Positions 7,190 through 15,335 of a stretch of DNA of 22,068 nt are shown one piece after another. Within the stretch, counting starts at the first letter, position 1. The number at the start of each line of letters is the position of its first letter. The DNA comes from Candidatus Uhrbacteria bacterium RIFOXYB2_FULL_45_11 (GTDB taxonomy: Bacteria > Patescibacteriota > Patescibacteriia > UBA9934 > GWF2-40-263). Location: NCBI GenBank assembly GCA_001791715.1, contig MGFD01000064.1:8870-30937 (forward strand), given 5' to 3'. The notes beneath the pieces are model-generated. The model did no database searches. It worked only from the letters and a program-made list of their open reading frames with translations, and was not told the DNA's origin. The translations under genes and the position numbers were made by a program.

Positions 7190-8002
7190 TTACCCTCTCG
7201 GATGCTTCTCGCCTCTATATTTACGATAGTAGTATATCGCACTTTTCATTTGTTTGCGCGTGAGTGGATTCAACATTTGACCAAAGAATCCCCCCTCTGC
7301 CGTCTCACGGCGATGATAATGCACAAAATTCGCTTTTGGATGATACACAACACGCCATCCCGCTCTCCAAAAACGTCGGCACCAGTCTTGATCTTCAAAA
7401 TAAATAAAATAGTTGGGATCAAATCCACCAACCGCCTCATACGCTTCACGACGCACAAACATCGCGGCACCGAGCACATAATCCACATCTTGTGTTTCTG
7501 TATGATTCCAATCTTTCATGAGATACTGATCCACGGCTTTTTTTGCAAATGGAAGCTTGGCAAGCAATGGAATACGACGATACAAAATAATTTCCGGCCC
7601 CATGAATCGATAACAACTGCTCTGCAAACTTCCGTCCGGATTTGAAAGACGAGGTGCGACCATTCCAACATCTTGATGGGCATCCATGTACTTCATAAGC
7701 TCATCGAGCGCATGATCTGTAATCGCAATATCTGGATTAAACACAAAAAAATAACGACCGTTTGCGTTTGCAATCGCTAAATTCATTCCATTTCCAAATC
7801 CAACATTCTGGTCAGACACAAGCAACTTTACTTCCGGAAATTCTCCACGGACGAGTTCATCCACACGCATGTTTGGATTATTGTCGACAACAATCACCTC
7901 AAAAGAAGCCGCGGATTGCATGGCAAAAATTCCTTTCAAGGTTTGGCGTAACAACTTTGGTGTGTTGTAGTGGACAATCAAAATGGAAACATCTTTTTTC
8001 AT
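7190..8002 (-). CDS. Glycosyltransferase family 2
   Basis: 270 aa, GT-A fold. The N-terminal strand V-S-I-L-I-V-H-Y-N-T is followed by V-I-V-V-D-N-N, the metal/donor site N-P-D in F-V-F-N-P-D-I-A-I, and the acceptor-side motif G-G-F-D-P-N-Y-F-I-Y-F-E-D-Q-D-W-C-R-R typical of rhamnosyltransferase-like GT2 enzymes, where the second acidic pair supplies the catalytic base. No membrane segments are seen, so it is probably cytosolic or membrane-peripheral. It is one of three adjacent GT2 genes. There is no SD; a run of nine G (8005-8013) lies just upstream of the ATG. Confidence 0.9.
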   Translation of the reverse strand: MKKDVSILIVHYNTPKLLRQTLKGIFAMQSAASFEVIVVDNNPNMRVDELVRGEFPEVKLLVSDQNVGFGNGMNLAIANANGRYFFVFNPDIAITDHALDELMKYMDAHQDVGMVAPRLSNPDGSLQSSCYRFMGPEIILYRRIPLLAKLPFAKKAVDQYLMKDWNHTETQDVDYVLGAAMFVRREAYEAVGGFDPNYFIYFEDQDWCRRFWRAGWRVVYHPKANFVHYHRRETAEGGFFGQMLNPLTRKQMKSAIYYYRKYRGEKHPRG

Positions 8003-8018
8003 AAGGGGGGGGGTGGGA

Positions 8019-8113
8019 TAGTAGAAAGTAGAGAGTAGAAAGGAAGAGACAAAGGAAACAAGTAAAAAAACTTCCTATCACCCTTTCTACTTTATGCTTT
8101 CTACTCTCTACTT
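8019..8113. repeat. Intergenic inverted repeat of the GTAGAGAGTAGAAAG type
   Basis: Seventeen bases at 8026-8042 are perfectly complementary to 8097-8113, with further TAGAAAG/CTTTCTA pairing inside. The same words recur in the gap at 10656-10746. Both separate GT genes, suggesting a mobile or copied non-coding element. A nine-G homopolymer (8005-8013) adjoins it and could be length-variable. Confidence 0.8.
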
Positions 8114-8115
8114 CT

Positions 8116-9168
8116 TTATTCCGCGAACTTCTTTCGAATTGCTCTTCCGGAAACAACGTTTGTCTGCATGATGTTGCGTCGTTTTTTCCAAATGCGTGGA
8201 ATAAGTTTGAGTGCGTCAAAAATTGCTTTCGCATTTTTCCATTCGAGCGTCACGATGTATCCCAATCGTGCAACTTCCGCAACAAACAATCTCGGAAAAA
8301 GTATGAGACCAGAAACAGCATCCAAATCTTTCATCAAGAGCAACCAATGATTCCGTGTGGAAAAATAACTGCGATGTAAGGATTTCTTTTTGCGATTTTT
8401 TATACGCGCCCAAATGCCCATGTGTTCTTGGCCATACATTCCGCGGTAATGATACGCAACCGCACGAGGCGCATACCACGCTTGCCATCCGGCATACTGC
8501 ATCCGAAACGCCATATCAACGTCTTCTTTGTACGCAAAAAAATCGTGATCAAAAAATTCATCCTGATAACGAATCGATTGCAACGCGCGAGCACGATACA
8601 AAACAAGCGCACCGGACAAACCAAAGACCTCTTCCGCCTGATCATATTGCCCTTCATCAAGATCCCCCGCTCCACGATCCGTAAACGTAAAATTTTTATG
8701 AAATCGAAGTCCCGTTGAATCGATCCGATCAGAGTGAACGGTTTCTCGTAAGACTTCATCTGCAATTCCCTCACCGTACGCACGCAATAATTTTCCGCCA
8801 AACGCTCCGAATGCATCTTTCCCGCGCGTTGCTTTTAAGAGTTCTTCCAAATACGTTGGAGTAAAAATAATGTCCGGATTGGTAATCAAAATAAATCGAT
8901 CATCCAATTCTGTTTCTACCCAATGTTCAAGGGCGTAACGGATTCCTTGGTTATGTGCCCCGGAAAAACCTAAATTGCGTGCATTGCGAATAAAACGCAC
9001 GCTCGGATATTTCTCTTGCAAAAACGATTCGATTCCATCGCTCGATCCATTATCCACAATCAATACCTGAAAATCTTGCATGGTTTGCTTTTCAATGGAC
9101 GCAAGAAGGTCCGGTATGAATTGCATCGAATTCCACGAAACAATATGAATAGAAATTTTTGGGTACAT
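8116..9168 (-). CDS. Glycosyltransferase family 2
   Basis: 350 aa. The GT-A core begins I-S-I-H-I-V-S-W-N-S, with V-L-I-V-D-N-G-S-S-D (donor base contact), T-N-P-D-I-I-F (metal site) and F-F-A-Y-K-E-D-V-D-M-A-F-R-M (acceptor/catalytic region). The ~60-residue tail is basic and helical (K-N-R-K-K-K-S-L near residue 255; later I-W-K-K-R-R-N) and may contact the membrane. The ATG lies 2 nt after the stop of the upstream membrane GT2, so the pair is coupled. Donor and acceptor cannot be deduced. Confidence 0.9.
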   Translation of the reverse strand: MYPKISIHIVSWNSMQFIPDLLASIEKQTMQDFQVLIVDNGSSDGIESFLQEKYPSVRFIRNARNLGFSGAHNQGIRYALEHWVETELDDRFILITNPDIIFTPTYLEELLKATRGKDAFGAFGGKLLRAYGEGIADEVLRETVHSDRIDSTGLRFHKNFTFTDRGAGDLDEGQYDQAEEVFGLSGALVLYRARALQSIRYQDEFFDHDFFAYKEDVDMAFRMQYAGWQAWYAPRAVAYHYRGMYGQEHMGIWARIKNRKKKSLHRSYFSTRNHWLLLMKDLDAVSGLILFPRLFVAEVARLGYIVTLEWKNAKAIFDALKLIPRIWKKRRNIMQTNVVSGRAIRKKFAE

Positions 9169-9170
9169 AG

Positions 9171-10655
9171 TTATTTTCGTTGCTTTTTCGTGACATCAAA
9201 TCCCAAATATTTTCCGAGCATGAGTCGTGTTTGTGCATCAATCGCTGGCATGGATCCAAAGACAATAAATGTCACCGGCAAAAGTGCCCACTGAAGAAGC
9301 ATGGTGATCCATGCGTGCGGACGCACGGTTCCGGGTCTGCGAGGCAGAAGCGTAAGAGACATGCTCGCGGAAAGCAAAATTCCGATCATGGCCAAACGCA
9401 TAAGCTGTTCAAGCGTAAATGGCGCCGCTTGGATAATGGCGTTTGTCTGCCCTTTTGCAACCCAAAGTGGAAGCCAACCGAGCAAAAACATAATGACCGG
9501 TGCGGTTGCCCACGTAAACATCCCTTCCAAATGATTAAAAATGTATTGGAATTTTTTTACGCGCGGAATAGATACGTCACGACGAAATCCGTCAATCAAG
9601 TACGGCAAATGTTCCACTCCCCAAGCCCATCGTCGCATTTGTTTATACAACGCAACGAGTGACTCCATGTACGTTTTTCCCGTTACGGCGTCCATTGAGA
9701 CCGGTAAAAACATGGGAGTCACGCGATACTCGCCGTGATAATGCAAAAACGCTTGCATAAAAATACGCGAATCCTCGCTCACAATATCTTTTTGCCAAAA
9801 TCTGACATCACGCAACATCTTCCAGGACATGGAATGTGAAGAAAATGTCCAAAGTCGTTCTGAACGCGCAAGCTCTCCAAACAACCAGAACGTTGTTCCA
9901 AATGCCCCAATACGAACAGGAGCAGATGCGGTCCAAATGTTGTTTGAAAAAAGAGCGATTGGCTGATACGAACTTTGTGTTGGATCCTTTACCGTGCAAA
10001 ACAAATACGTTAGATAAGAAAAATAGTGTTCGTGCGCAATCGTATCAACATCAAACGCAGAAACAATAATGTCTTCATCGTTTAATTCTGGGAATTCCGC
10101 TTGCAAAACTTCTTCCACACGATGCCCCATCCAATTCAAATTAGATCCTTTTCCAGACATCTCATTTGGCAATCCTTTTGGATGAATAGTGATAATGAGC
10201 TTTTTGAAGATGCCACCGAATTTTTCTTGTGCCTGCTTCGCGACACTCTCGAAGTGTGCACGATCCCCCTCTTCCCCACCCAACACAATCATCATTCGAT
10301 CTACGGGAAACGAATTGTGCTGCAATGACGTAAGTGTTGTTTCGATAATCTCGTATCCTTCTTTATACGTTGGAAGAAAAACCAAATGAATTTTCTTCTC
10401 TGCCCCAGGAATGCCGATCAGTTTTTGTTTCCAATCTATTTTGATTGTTTTGCGATAGGTCATCCACGCAATCACCACAAATAAATTGAAATAAATCACT
10501 CGATACAACCAGAGCAAATCAAACACGATAATGAAAATGATTACCCAGAGCGGAGCCAAAAATGAAAGCGTAAGCGCCAAAACAAATGTTCCCCAGACCA
10601 CAAGGCCGGGGAGCATCTCCCAAAAACGCAATTGTCCGTAATGATAGCGTTCCAT
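9171..10655 (-). CDS. Membrane glycosyltransferase, family 2 (processive-like)
   Basis: About 494 aa. Two hydrophobic segments at the N-terminus (residues ~15-60) and several at the C-terminus (after residue ~385) flank a cytosolic GT-A domain, the layout of cellulose/hyaluronan-synthase-like enzymes. Landmarks are F-L-P-T-Y-K-E-G-Y-E, S-A-F-D-V-D-T (D-x-D), I-V-S-E-D-S-R-I-F (TED-like catalytic base) and K-Q-M-R-R-W-A-W-G, an R-W motif like the Q-x-x-R-W of processive synthases. I start at M-E-R-Y-H-Y-G-Q (10655); an open frame 15 codons longer only translates the intergenic repeat. It may polymerise or extrude the glycan elaborated by the neighbouring GT2s. Confidence 0.85.
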   Translation of the reverse strand: MERYHYGQLRFWEMLPGLVVWGTFVLALTLSFLAPLWVIIFIIVFDLLWLYRVIYFNLFVVIAWMTYRKTIKIDWKQKLIGIPGAEKKIHLVFLPTYKEGYEIIETTLTSLQHNSFPVDRMMIVLGGEEGDRAHFESVAKQAQEKFGGIFKKLIITIHPKGLPNEMSGKGSNLNWMGHRVEEVLQAEFPELNDEDIIVSAFDVDTIAHEHYFSYLTYLFCTVKDPTQSSYQPIALFSNNIWTASAPVRIGAFGTTFWLFGELARSERLWTFSSHSMSWKMLRDVRFWQKDIVSEDSRIFMQAFLHYHGEYRVTPMFLPVSMDAVTGKTYMESLVALYKQMRRWAWGVEHLPYLIDGFRRDVSIPRVKKFQYIFNHLEGMFTWATAPVIMFLLGWLPLWVAKGQTNAIIQAAPFTLEQLMRLAMIGILLSASMSLTLLPRRPGTVRPHAWITMLLQWALLPVTFIVFGSMPAIDAQTRLMLGKYLGFDVTKKQRK

Positions 10656-10746
10656 GAAAGTAGAGAGTAGAACGTAGAGAGTAGAAAGGGTTGAAAACAA
10701 AAAGGAATTTCAATCCCTTTCTGCTTTATGCTTTCTCCTTTCTACT
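10656..10746. repeat. Intergenic inverted repeat, relative of 8019-8113
   Basis: AGTAGAAAGGGTTGAA pairs, with one bulge, with TTCAATCCCTTTCTGCT across an A-rich centre. Flanking GTAGAGAGTAGAA and TTTCTACTTCT repeat the words of the 8019-8113 element. It spans the gap between the mechanosensitive-channel-like gene and the membrane GT2 and slightly overlaps the former's 3' end. Confidence 0.7.
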
Positions 10747-11422
10747 TCTCTGATGATATTTCTTTTTTTAATCGGCTCAAAAATTGTGACGCATGTTCTT
10801 TTCCTCCGAGTCCAAACGCGAGTCCTCCCGCAAGAGCAAGCATGAAAACAAGCCCTGTGAACAATGTTCGAATCAGATCAGGGGCAATTTGTAACTGCAC
10901 AAGGGCTGCCATGAAACTGAAAATAAGAATGGACCACTTTGCAAGCGTCGAAAGAAACTGTGCGGACGCAAGCTGTGCCGCCTCGACAGAAGATCGAACA
11001 ATGTTCTGAACAAAATTTCCGAGCAAAATTCCGGCGAGCAAAATAATGACGGCAATAATAACGTTTGGAATAAACAGAACTACTTGCTTAAGATAATCCG
11101 TTACCTCATTCCATCCCAAAATATCCGTTGCGGCAATAAGCGCAACAATAATGAAAAACCATTTTACAATCCAGCCCAAAAGCGAACCAATGTGCAATCG
11201 GATTCCTATGCGCTCAAATTGTTTTCTAATATCCAATTTTTCTGCAAATTCATCGATCCGCAAAAGAGCGATCATATTGACCACCACATGACGAAGCACA
11301 ATGGCGATCAAAATTCCAATCAAAAAGACAATGACGGCTCCAATCACGTTTGGTAAAAACGCCACGATCGTATTCCAAAGTTCAAGCAAAGGTCCTTGTA
11401 AAAGATTCGTGTCAAATGACAT
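10742..11422 (-). CDS. Mechanosensitive-channel-like membrane protein (TM-helix repeat family)
   Basis: About 226 aa and nearly all hydrophobic: roughly five membrane helices, including the conserved-TM-helix (PF05552-like) pattern L-P-N-V-I-G-A-V-I-V-F-L-I-G-I, repeated as I-P-N-V-I-I-A-V-I-I-L-L-A-G-I. Each is followed by an amphipathic stretch; the last (G-G-L-A-F-G-L-G-G-K-E) resembles the glycine-rich pore helix of MscS-type channels. The large cytosolic MscS domain is missing, so this is a minimal member and osmotic gating is only inferred. I start at M-S-F-D-T-N-L (11422); a GTG 13 codons upstream is possible. It is the next gene after tsaB on the same strand. Confidence 0.8.
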   Translation of the reverse strand: MSFDTNLLQGPLLELWNTIVAFLPNVIGAVIVFLIGILIAIVLRHVVVNMIALLRIDEFAEKLDIRKQFERIGIRLHIGSLLGWIVKWFFIIVALIAATDILGWNEVTDYLKQVVLFIPNVIIAVIILLAGILLGNFVQNIVRSSVEAAQLASAQFLSTLAKWSILIFSFMAALVQLQIAPDLIRTLFTGLVFMLALAGGLAFGLGGKEHASQFLSRLKKEISSEK

Positions 11423-11493
11423 AGAATGTATTCGTAAAAACTCCCCAGACAGGCGTTTCACGAACAGATGAAGAATAAGCGATTAATTGCATT

Positions 11494-11871
11494 TTACGTG
11501 ATATTTGGTGGCCTGTCATACGCGGGCACCACAAATGTCTGCTCTTTGGATTGTAGCACTGTTTCCATGAGTTCACGCATTGGGCGACGATCTGGATTTT
11601 CTATGGAGACCATTCCGATTTGTTGCGTAAACGCAATCGTATTTGCGATCACAACGCTCACACGACTCGCCGTAAACGACCCTGGCCCATTCACGACAAA
11701 TACGCGTTTGATGTCTGACACAGACAAAGATTGTTCAAGCAGAAACGTATGAAGCGATGCGAGATAATTTTCTGGAGGAACATCAAACGTTTTTTCACAA
11801 AACAACGTCTGATCTTTCACAAGACCAAACGTAATACATTGAATATCTTGTGCGCTCAAAAACAGATCCAT
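11494..11871 (-). CDS. tsaB: TsaB-like tRNA t6A synthesis protein, short form
   Basis: 125 aa, against ~220-230 aa for most TsaB. TsaB partners TsaD in making t6A at position 37 of tRNAs that read ANN codons. The N-terminal ASKHA half is visible: M-D-L-F-L-S-A-Q-D-I-Q-C-I-T, then the signature V-N-G-P-G-S-F-T-A-S-R-V-S-V (family G-P-G-S-F-T-G-x-R). Only the first lobe is present, a size often seen in CPR genomes. The open frame extends 40 codons upstream but only translates the CCTCTC-type repeat and a palindrome, so I start at 11871, where the mRNA has a GAGAGG about 14 nt before the ATG. The residue after S-F-T is Ala rather than the usual Gly. Confidence 0.75.
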   Translation of the reverse strand: MDLFLSAQDIQCITFGLVKDQTLFCEKTFDVPPENYLASLHTFLLEQSLSVSDIKRVFVVNGPGSFTASRVSVVIANTIAFTQQIGMVSIENPDRRPMRELMETVLQSKEQTFVVPAYDRPPNIT

Positions 11872-11884
11872 ATTTTTTTCTTTG

Positions 11885-11975
11885 ACCTCTCCAGCCCCTG
11901 CCTGCCGGCAGGCAGGTCTCAAGCCTCTCTTGCCTCTCCAGCCTCTCTTGCCTTTCCAGCCTCTCTCGCCTTTCC
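11885..11975. repeat. Low-complexity CCTCTC/GCC tandem repeat with a 20-nt palindrome
   Basis: Short tandem units of the form GCCTCTCTTGCCTCTCCA fill the gap between tsaB and the upstream gene. At 11897-11916 sits the perfect palindrome CCTGCCTGCCGGCAGGCAGG. In translation it gives the P-A-C-R-Q-A-G string that I recall as a frequent artefact in annotated CPR proteins, which suggests a widespread genomic word. Related G/A-rich units are in the 19499-19616 gap. Confidence 0.8.
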
Positions 11976-11977
11976 AT

Positions 11978-12580
11978 CTAAATCCGATCAATCATCACAA
12001 CTTTGTCCGCATTTAAAATGCCGGACAAAAATCGATCAGAAACTTGTCTGCGATCACGAAATTCGTCTTTTGGCATGAGTGTGTAATTAATCTCATACGG
12101 AATTTCTGCCTCGAATTTTTTAATCACTTCTTCTAAGAGTTCTTGTTTAATATCTCCCACAATCAGCAGGTCTGTTGAAAGATCTTTTGCATCAACAAAC
12201 CTTCCGGTAAACGCAAAATAAACGATCGTTCCTTTTTGATCGATTTCATTCACCAAATTTTGTTTCAATAAAATTTGAACTTTTTGAAACAACGAACGCA
12301 AATCTTCGTACAGAATAAAATCTGTATTAACAGTATAAAATTTTTTCTTTTCTGCGAGTGTTCCGGGCAAACGTGCGTGCTCCGACGGTTTCTCTAATAT
12401 AAGTCCCATGTCAATTAAATTTTTCAGTTCACGACGAACAGAATTCAACTGTGCTCCAATGCGACGCGTTAGTTCTCGGACAAAAAACAATTCTTTTGGT
12501 TGTTGCAAAAACAAGCTCATTAGGCGAGCTCGTGTTTTTGAACCAAACATGTGTTCGAGATTGAAGGGATCCTTATTCAT
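11978..12580 (-). CDS. Winged-helix protein with nucleotidyltransferase-like C-terminal domain
   Basis: 200 aa. Residues ~10-75 look like a MarR/ArsR-type winged helix: F-G-S-K-T-R-A-R-L-M-S-L-F-L, then F-F-V-R-E-L-T-R-R-I-G-A-Q-L-N-S-V-R-R-E as the recognition helix. The C-terminal half (from about 120) has a strand-rich fold with S-T-D-L-L-I-V-G-D-I, reminiscent of the nucleotidyltransferase-like domain fused to such regulators, but without a clear G-S-x10-D-x-D active site, so it may be non-catalytic. The start is ATG 12580, preceded by AAGGAGG; the longer open frame overlaps the divergent promoter and is rejected. It is divergently arranged with the PP2C-like gene at 12647 and may regulate it. 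Confidence 0.75.
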   Translation of the reverse strand: MNKDPFNLEHMFGSKTRARLMSLFLQQPKELFFVRELTRRIGAQLNSVRRELKNLIDMGLILEKPSEHARLPGTLAEKKKFYTVNTDFILYEDLRSLFQKVQILLKQNLVNEIDQKGTIVYFAFTGRFVDAKDLSTDLLIVGDIKQELLEEVIKKFEAEIPYEINYTLMPKDEFRDRRQVSDRFLSGILNADKVVMIDRI

Positions 12581-12585
12581 AATGG

Positions 12586-12613
12586 TTGCAGCCTCCTTCT
12601 TTACAGGTATAAT
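12586..12613 (+). promoter_or_regulatory. Promoter of the PP2C-like/TM/propeller operon
   Basis: TTGCAG (12586-12591), a 16-bp spacer and a perfect TATAAT (12608-12613) predict a start near 12620 and a ~27-nt leader without a Shine-Dalgarno. It lies in a 66-bp divergent gap. On the other strand a weaker TTGCTC-N17-TACATT overlaps it, so the two directions may compete. Confidence 0.75.
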
Positions 12614-12646
12614 GTACACAAACGACTGATCTTGAGCAACCTCCCT

Positions 12647-14860
12647 ATGGTCCCTTTTCTGAAAGCCGCACAATATGAGCCCAAATCTCCAAATGAGCAC
12701 GTGGAAGGTGTTTCGGTTATCCTCCCCCTTGAAGGCAGAAGCGGATATGTTTTTGTTCTTGCCTATTTAGGAAAAAAGAACCCGGACAATGAAATTCTTC
12801 TTCAACTTTTAAGTGATCACACACACAGACTCGCAGGATCTTTTGGAAAAGATGCAAATGCGCAACATCGTTTTGAACAATTTTTGGGCGCACTCAATGA
12901 AACCATTTCCCAAACCGTTCGCGAAGGACGATTTTCTGTTCCGATTCAAAACTTCCACGCCATTGTTGGAATAATTTGTGAAGACCGCATGTTCCTTTCT
13001 GGAACAGGAGAACTTTCTGCACTTTTCTTACATCGCAAACCATCGCAACGCTATCAGGTATTCAATTTGTTTCGTGGTATTCAAACAGAACAATCTCTTC
13101 CAACATGGGAAAAACCGTTCGCCGTTGTTTTGGATGGCGACCTTGAAGATGGTGATGTCTTTTGTGTTTCGCAAAAGGATCTGCAACGATTTATTTCCAC
13201 AGATGATTTAAACTCCATCCTAACCGCACTTCCCCCAAAAAGCGCCACAGAAAAAATCCGACAATACTTTGGCGCAAACGACGGTCTTTTGCTTCTTATT
13301 ATCAAAGCAGAATCTGCTATTTCAATGGTTCCGGAATCGTACGCCAAACCCCTGTCAGATGTTTCCATTGATTCATTCGTTCGCGGACAAGATGAAACGT
13401 CTCGTCTCCTCGATGATCAAAAACCGGATCTCGTTGGTTTTTTCAAAATGCATACACTGTTCTTTTTCAAAAAACTCACAGAACGATCGCGCATTCTCAC
13501 AGATTTGCAGCGCGGAGAACCTCGACGCAAAATACTCTTTAAACTACTCTTGTCCGTAGGTCACAATCTTTGGAAGACAATACGGCACACGTTCAAAGGA
13601 ATTTCTTTTGCCACAACAACCCTCATACACAAAGAACGCCGAACATCGTTTCTTCAATCTATTCCAACCATTCCCGCGCGCATAAAACAGATCTGGCTCG
13701 TTCAAATACAACGATTCAAATCGCTTCCCAATCGCACAAAACGATTCGTTCTCTTGTTTGTCGGACTATTGCTCATCCTTGTGATCGGACTCACCTTGCT
13801 TTCACGCATGCGTTCCGCCTCTGAAACACAAAAACAATTTGAACAAAAGATCTCCACCATCCAGGATGTAATCGATCGCGCTGGTGGCGCCATGATTTAC
13901 CGAGATGAAAACCAAGCACGCACGCTTTACCAACAAGCAACATCACTCATTCAACAAATCCCCATCACCAAACCTACGGATCAAGATGCCGTCAATAAAC
14001 TGACAAAAAACATTGAAACAGCCATGAATGAGCTCAGACACGTGGTCACGATTCCGAACCCTGCTTTGCTTGCAAAATTAGACACAGGCTCCGCAGAACA
14101 AAAAGGCGTTCGCATGGTTCGATCCGGCGCATTGTTTTATGCGATCGATGCGTCACAAATCATCTGGCAAATTGATCCTGCCACCAAACAAACAAAAACC
14201 CTTTCTCCAAACCCAATCTCCACAGAACCGATTGTCGATGTTTCAGAAGAAGACGGACATATTTTTGCTCTGAGCCGTGGCAATCAAATCTATGATATCA
14301 ACGTAAAAACAGCGGAAGTCTCCACTGTCTCCATCACACATTCATCAAACGACGCCATCGTTTCTTTGCTTGCCTATGCCAGCCGTTTGTATGTATTACG
14401 TCAATCAGCAAACAACACCGATGCGGAAATCATCAAATTTACGAAATCAAGCACAGGGTACGGATCAGGAACTTCATGGATTTCATCCAAAACAAAAGCA
14501 CTTCAAAATCCACGTGCTCTGACGATCGACGGTTCCCTCTATGTTCTCTACGGCACTGAAAACGTTTCTCGTTTTCAAAACGGTGCAGAAGTTGGATGGC
14601 AGCTCGGCATTGTAGAACCTGTCCTTACAGAACCAACACGCATTTGGACCGATGCAAACAGTGCGTTTCTCTACATCCTTGAGCCTATTTCAAAACGACT
14701 CATTGTCTACAACAAAGCAACAGGAGCATTCGTCACACAATACACATCAGAAACATTCACAGCCCTCGCAGACGTTCTTGTTGACGAAAAAACACAAACC
14801 ATTTATCTTTTGTCCGGAGCGGATATTTATACGATTTCAGCAGGACATTTGAAACATTAA
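12647..14860 (+). CDS. Membrane protein: PP2C-like domain, one TM helix, C-terminal beta-propeller-like region
   Basis: About 738 aa. The N-terminal ~220 residues resemble a PP2C-like fold: F-H-A-I-V-G-I-I, then L-S-G-T-G-E-L-S-A-L-F-L, then L-E-D-G-D-V-F-C-V-S. The usual D-G-H-G and terminal D-D metal ligands are not evident, so it may be a pseudophosphatase. A basic linker leads to one membrane helix near residues 402-422 (F-V-L-L-F-V-G-L-L-L-I-L-V-I-G-L), an outer coiled coil (residues ~430-480), and about 240 residues of repeated strands (I-W-Q-I-D-P, I-Y-D-I-N-V, L-Y-V-L-Y-G, L-Y-I-L-E-P) consistent with an extracytoplasmic beta-propeller. Such an arrangement could pass an outside signal to the cytoplasm. 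The start ATG 12647 follows the promoter; an earlier in-frame ATG at 12551 lies upstream of the promoter. Confidence 0.75.
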   Translation: MVPFLKAAQYEPKSPNEHVEGVSVILPLEGRSGYVFVLAYLGKKNPDNEILLQLLSDHTHRLAGSFGKDANAQHRFEQFLGALNETISQTVREGRFSVPIQNFHAIVGIICEDRMFLSGTGELSALFLHRKPSQRYQVFNLFRGIQTEQSLPTWEKPFAVVLDGDLEDGDVFCVSQKDLQRFISTDDLNSILTALPPKSATEKIRQYFGANDGLLLLIIKAESAISMVPESYAKPLSDVSIDSFVRGQDETSRLLDDQKPDLVGFFKMHTLFFFKKLTERSRILTDLQRGEPRRKILFKLLLSVGHNLWKTIRHTFKGISFATTTLIHKERRTSFLQSIPTIPARIKQIWLVQIQRFKSLPNRTKRFVLLFVGLLLILVIGLTLLSRMRSASETQKQFEQKISTIQDVIDRAGGAMIYRDENQARTLYQQATSLIQQIPITKPTDQDAVNKLTKNIETAMNELRHVVTIPNPALLAKLDTGSAEQKGVRMVRSGALFYAIDASQIIWQIDPATKQTKTLSPNPISTEPIVDVSEEDGHIFALSRGNQIYDINVKTAEVSTVSITHSSNDAIVSLLAYASRLYVLRQSANNTDAEIIKFTKSSTGYGSGTSWISSKTKALQNPRALTIDGSLYVLYGTENVSRFQNGAEVGWQLGIVEPVLTEPTRIWTDANSAFLYILEPISKRLIVYNKATGAFVTQYTSETFTALADVLVDEKTQTIYLLSGADIYTISAGHLKH

Positions 14861-14866
14861 CTTTTT

Positions 14867-15259
14867 ATGAACAAAAAACGCCTCTCACTTATCGGATCGA
14901 TTATTCTCGTTGGTATTCTTTTTGGACTTGGCGGTTTTTTTCTTCTGCAAAGAACCTATTCCCCAACCGTTCAAGAAGTAAAAGATGAATTCACCGGAAC
15001 ATGGCGAGCTGATTCTGTCACAAAAGATGGTTACGCTTGGTTTGTGGAGTATTCATTCAAAAACGGTGCGTATGACATGAAAACAGAATCTACCTTTAAA
15101 GACAACGGAACGTATCAAATCATCAAACGTTTTGAAGACAATGTTTCTGTGCAAATGCAAAAAACATCCATCCCCTACAACAAAATGTATGACATCTACA
15201 TCTCCATCCTTGATGAAAACACCATCATGATCGATGGCATGAAGCTTTACCGGAAATAA
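14867..15259 (+). CDS. Small membrane-anchored hypothetical protein
   Basis: 130 aa. The N-terminus M-N-K-K-R plus a hydrophobic run (I-G-S-I-I-L-V-G-I-L-F-G-L-G-G-F-F-L-L) form a signal anchor or uncleaved signal; there is no lipobox Cys. The outer ~95 residues are beta-rich with a small lipocalin/META-like look (F-T-G-T-W-R-A-D-S near the start, D-G-M-K-L-Y-R-K at the end), the G-T-W motif being typical of such barrels, but I cannot name a family. It starts 6 nt after the upstream gene's stop, so it shares that operon, and an intrinsic terminator follows directly. It may be an accessory of the propeller protein on the cell surface. Confidence 0.75.
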   Translation: MNKKRLSLIGSIILVGILFGLGGFFLLQRTYSPTVQEVKDEFTGTWRADSVTKDGYAWFVEYSFKNGAYDMKTESTFKDNGTYQIIKRFEDNVSVQMQKTSIPYNKMYDIYISILDENTIMIDGMKLYRK

Positions 15260-15260
15260 A

Positions 15261-15293
15261 AAAAATCCCTGATGAACCCCATCAGGGATTTTT
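15261..15293 (+). terminator. Rho-independent terminator of the 12647-15259 operon
   Basis: A 14-bp stem (15261-15274 with 15280-15293; core ATCCCTGATG/CATCAGGGAT) with an AACCC loop ends in TTTTT. A symmetrical A-run makes it potentially bidirectional. It directly abuts the minus-strand terminator at 15300-15330. Confidence 0.9.
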
Positions 15294-15299
15294 GTGAAC

Positions 15300-15330
15300 A
15301 AAAAAACACGAGGTCGGTGAGGACTTCGTG
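15300..15330 (-). terminator. Intrinsic terminator of the IS110-like unit
   Basis: On the minus strand CACGAAGTC pairs with GACCTCGTG (plus 15307-15315 with 15322-15330; one A.C mismatch) and is followed by seven T (15300-15306). It closes the transcript that starts near 18338. Confidence 0.75.
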
Positions 15331-15335
15331 TAAGG

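Noticed and set aside
11872..11991. N-terminal extension of TsaB
   Set aside because: It translates low-complexity repeats and the palindrome, giving G-W-K-G-K-R-type peptides.
12551..12646. Earlier start for the PP2C-like membrane protein
   Set aside because: It would begin upstream of the TATAAT promoter and inside the divergent gene.
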